Below, in pieces: positions 4,899 to 6,434 of a stretch of 6,434 nt of DNA. Positions within the stretch are counted from its first letter, which is position 1, and every line of letters begins with the position of its first letter. Origin of the DNA: Candidatus Parcubacteria bacterium (GTDB lineage: Bacteria > Patescibacteriota > Minisyncoccia > Phycocordibacterales > GCA-2747955). The notes beneath the pieces were generated by a model that was given only the letters and a program-made list of their open reading frames with translations, had not been told where the DNA came from and ran no database searches. The stretch lies in the NCBI GenBank assembly GCA_027039745.1, contig JALUMP010000159.1:1-6434 (forward strand). The letters are read 5' to 3'. The position numbers and the translations under genes are program-made.

Positions 4899-5780
4899 AT
4901 GGAAAATGGAAAAGATATTTTGATACAGAAAAAAGATGGAACAGTAGAGCATTTTGATAAGTTTAAATTAATAAAATCTTTGAGAAATATGGATTCTCCA
5001 GAAGGTATTGCCGAGGATGTGATTATACATTGTCATGAGCATAATATTAAAAAAATAGATACCGACAGTATTTATCTTTTGGTAAGAAAATTGCTTATGA
5101 AAAGAGGAAGAACGAGAGATTTTATGAGATATAATCTTCCTTTGGCTGTTTCTCGTTTGGGTCCTGAAGGATTTGCTTTTGAAAAATTTATTGGAGAAGT
5201 TTTTAAGTCGTATGGTTATAAAAATGTTTATGTTGGTAAGAAAATTAGAGGTAAATGTGTAACACACGAGGTAGACATAGTAACTTCTAATGAAAAAGAG
5301 TCTATTACAGCTGAGTTAAAGTTTCATAATTCACGAGCAAAAAAAACAGACCTTAAAGTTACTTTATATATGAGAGCAAGGTTTGATGATATTTTAGATT
5401 CTGGTTTTTATGAAGATAAAATACCAAGGCAACTTATTATTACAAATACAAAATTTACAACTAATGCAAAAAGGTATGCAAAATGTGCTGATATTGGAGT
5501 TTTAGCTTGAAATTATCCAGAATCAAATAACTTGCATGATTTTATTTTAAAATCTGGTATTAATCCAGTTACAGCAATTACAAAAATTCCTAAAAAAGCT
5601 CAAGAGGATTTTATTAAAAGAAAAATTGTTACTTGTGTGGAGCTTATAGAAAATCAAAAAGAATATTTGTATAAAAATAATCTTATTCCAAATTCTAAAA
5701 TACCTGAGATTTTAGAAGAAATACAAAGCTTTTGTTTGATGCTGTCTGAGAGAGGAAAGTTTACTTTTAGTTCTAAATAA
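4899..5780 (+). CDS. ATP-cone domain protein with PD-(D/E)xK nuclease domain, internal TGA read as sense
   Basis: A 293-aa protein if the in-frame TGA at 5508-5510 (codon 204) is translated. The next 90 codons continue in the same frame to TAA with family-like sequence. Residues about 6-95 form an ATP-cone nucleotide-binding domain (KKDGTVEHFDKFKLIKSL, ending LPLAVSRLGPEGFAFEKFIG). Residues about 96-200 look like a Mrr-like nuclease fold with HEVDIV (Asp126) and AELK (Glu139, Lys141). I recall homologues, mostly annotated as restriction endonuclease or ATP-cone proteins, with W-D/N-Y-P where this protein has TGA-N-Y-P, followed by a helical tail. This fits UGA as Trp. The biological role is unknown; ATP/dATP-regulated nucleic-acid cleavage is an inference. 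There is no TGG in the gene, and glycines are all GGN. Under the standard code it would appear as two fragments. Confidence 0.82.
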
Positions 5781-5787
5781 TATAAGT

Positions 5788-5816
5788 TTTTACAGGAAGT
5801 CGGACTTCCTGTAAAA
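5788..5816. repeat. Perfect hairpin just after the nuclease gene
   Basis: TTTTACAGGAAGT (5788-5800) pairs with ACTTCCTGTAAAA (5804-5816) around a CGG loop, 13 bp without mismatch. The T-run is on the 5' arm and the A-run on the 3' arm, the reverse of a standard intrinsic terminator, so it may instead stabilise the mRNA 3' end or act as a protein site. It starts 7 nt after the stop codon. Confidence 0.75.
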
Positions 5817-5835
5817 GAAGACAAAAAATGGATGG

Positions 5836-5865
5836 GTGAAAATGCGCAGCATTTTCGCTTTTTTT
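5836..5865 (+). terminator. Rho-independent terminator of the nuclease gene
   Basis: GTGAAAATGC (5836-5845) pairs with GCATTTTCGC (5849-5858) around a GCA triloop (10 bp, one G-U), followed directly by seven T (5859-5865). It lies 56 nt after the nuclease stop, downstream of the hairpin at 5788-5816. Confidence 0.8.
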
Positions 5866-5925
5866 CATATAATAGATTTTATCATATTTAGAGTTTAAAA
5901 TAGTTTTTTATTTTTGAAAATTTTT

Positions 5926-5961
5926 TTACACACAGCGCTGCTATAGCAGAGTTGTGTGTAA
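5926..5961. repeat. 36-bp near-perfect palindrome
   Basis: Both the outer arms TTACACACA (5926-5934) and TGTGTGTAA (5953-5961) and the inner perfect palindrome CTGCTATAGCAG (5938-5949) share one centre; 16 of 18 positions pair, with one G-U and one mismatch. It lies about 65 bp upstream of the -35 at 6028 and is not followed by a T-run on either strand. It could be an operator, a cruciform, or an unusual termination structure. Confidence 0.75.
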
Positions 5962-5968
5962 GTGGGTG

Positions 5969-6015
5969 AAAAAAATAAAAACAAAAAAAAGAAAAAGAGA
6001 AAAAGAGAAAAAATA
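5969..6015. repeat. Purine-rich tract with GAAAAA-type repeats
   Basis: Nearly every base here is A or G, with repeated GAAAAAGA units, between the 36-bp palindrome and the poly-G promoter. No gene or terminator is visible in it. Such tracts are bendable, can slip, and could act as an AT-rich upstream promoter element. Confidence 0.6.
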
Positions 6016-6027
6016 AGAATATGTTGG

Positions 6028-6055
6028 TTGACATAACTAGGGGGGGGGGTAATAT
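6028..6055 (+). promoter_or_regulatory. Promoter with poly-G(10) spacer for the DUF397 gene
   Basis: A perfect -35 TTGACA (6028-6033) is followed after 16 bp by TAATAT (6050-6055); ten of those 16 bases are an uninterrupted G run (6040-6049). Transcription would start near 6062, about 24 nt before the ATG at 6086. An alternative -10, TATAAA (6053-6058), would give a 19-bp spacer. One extra G would give the optimal 17 bp with TAATAT, so tract length could set promoter strength. Confidence 0.6.
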
Positions 6056-6085
6056 AAAAGTGTATTATTAATTAATTTTTTAAGT

Positions 6086-6316
6086 ATGGAAAATAATATT
6101 AAACAGACTGAACAAAAACCAAAAGAGAAAGATGGTTTTGTGGTTGCTATGGGTAGCCCACATTCTTGAAACAATAAATGTGTGGCTGTAAAGATTACTG
6201 AAAAAGAAGTATTAGTTCAAGATACAAAAAATTCACATTCACCGATTTTGCCTTTTTCTCATGAAGAATGACAGATATTTATAGATGGTGTAAAAAAAGG
6301 AGAATTCGATTTATAG
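6086..6316 (+). CDS. DUF397-domain protein with two in-frame TGA codons
   Basis: A 76-aa protein when TGA at 6167-6169 (codon 28) and 6269-6271 (codon 62) are read as sense; the stop is TAG. The core NNKCVAVKITEKEVLVQDTK (29-48), then SPILPFSHEE and QIFIDGVKKGEFDL, follows the DUF397 pattern I recall: CVEVA, VRDSK, P.L.FT..EW..F..GVK.GEFD. The second TGA falls exactly on the conserved Trp of EW. The first lies after SPHS, where the family is more variable and Gly is also possible. DUF397 proteins are common in Actinobacteria beside XRE regulators, and I believe they also occur in CPR genomes; their function is unknown. Under the standard code this gene would be missed. Its promoter carries a poly-G tract. 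Confidence 0.8.
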
Positions 6317-6339
6317 TTTTTGGATTATATTTATAAAAT

Positions 6340-6377
6340 AAATAAAAAACACAATACACAATATGTGTTTTTTATTT
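6340..6377. terminator. Probable bidirectional terminator hairpin
   Basis: AAATAAAAAACACA (6340-6353) pairs exactly with TGTGTTTTTTATTT (6364-6377) around a 10-nt loop. The A-rich left arm and T-rich right arm give a terminator-like shape on both strands, though the stem is weak in GC. It lies 23 nt after the DUF397 stop and would also serve a leftward gene entering from the right edge. Confidence 0.55.
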
Positions 6378-6434
6378 TATAAAATTTTCTATTTTTTTCA
6401 AAACTTCTTTTTCAAAATTTTTAAAATAGTGGTC
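6372..6434 (-). CDS. Possible 3' end of a leftward gene (partial)
   Basis: On the minus strand the last 63 bases read DHYFKNFEKEVLKKIENFIK then TAA (6374-6372), an amphipathic, lysine-rich helix typical of protein C-termini. The start lies beyond the window. AT-rich intergenic DNA can also give such a short frame, and a neighbouring frame is also open until TAG if TGA is sense, so this is weak. No function can be assigned. Confidence 0.3.
   Translation of the reverse strand, partial: DHYFKNFEKEVLKKIENFIK

Noticed and set aside
4899..5510. A 203-aa gene ending at TGA, with a separate 82-aa gene at 5532-5780
   Set aside because: Both lie in the same frame with no stop between them other than the TGA, the second begins with a poor TTG, and together they make one family-length protein.
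5508..5510. Selenocysteine or programmed readthrough as the explanation for the TGA
   Set aside because: No selenocysteine-type stem-loop is apparent after the codon, and a second unrelated gene uses TGA twice, so genome-wide reassignment is simpler.
1..6434. Mollicute origin as the explanation for UGA=Trp
   Set aside because: The presence of a LexA-like protein, a DUF397 protein and GC-rich hairpin elements does not suit Mycoplasma or Spiroplasma, although the window alone cannot exclude it.
1..6434. CRISPR array
   Set aside because: No regularly spaced direct repeats with unique spacers are present; the only long repeat pair is inverted.

Overview
The window looks like a piece of an AT-rich bacterial chromosome, plausibly from a candidate-phyla-radiation (Patescibacteria) or similarly reduced lineage, in which UGA is a sense codon. 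Two genes at the right end, an ATP-cone/PD-(D/E)xK nuclease and a DUF397 protein, each need in-frame TGA to be read through. At least two of the three TGA codons fall where I remember tryptophan in those families. No clear gene in the window ends in TGA; all end in TAA or TAG. Phylum and exact code are inferred: the known recoded CPR groups (Absconditabacteria/SR1, Gracilibacteria) read UGA as glycine, whereas this window fits tryptophan better.

Left part (1-2760): a restriction-modification island. A LexA-like self-cleaving repressor (58-720) sits 2 nt upstream of a C5-cytosine methyltransferase (723-1688). Converging on it, with one base between stop codons, is a leftward pair: a small XRE regulator of controller type (2712-2491), then a MvaI/BcnI-family restriction endonuclease (2478-1690). 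The repressor may tie methylase expression to DNA damage, while the XRE protein probably times the nuclease.

Middle (2751-4796): a GC-rich, hairpin-dense non-coding stretch (2761-3048), then a large serine recombinase gene bracketed by 129-bp inverted repeats (3049-3177 and 4599-4727, 127/129 matching). The right repeat forms the recombinase C-terminal coding region and abuts the 3' end of a leftward tRNA-Glu(CUC) gene; the recombinase frame runs on into the antisense of that tRNA before it stops. This looks like a mobile or invertible unit lodged at a tRNA gene. All 20 Trp codons of the left and middle genes are TGG, while the right-end genes have no TGG and three TGA, suggesting the island came from elsewhere.

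Right part (4797-6434): native-looking AT-rich sequence. It holds divergent promoters for the tRNA and an apparently leaderless nuclease gene (4899-5780), two hairpins downstream (one a good intrinsic terminator), a 36-bp palindrome, a purine tract, and a promoter whose -35 and -10 are separated by a spacer containing ten consecutive G (a candidate phase-variable switch) driving the DUF397 gene (6086-6316). A hairpin and the possible tail of a leftward gene close the window.
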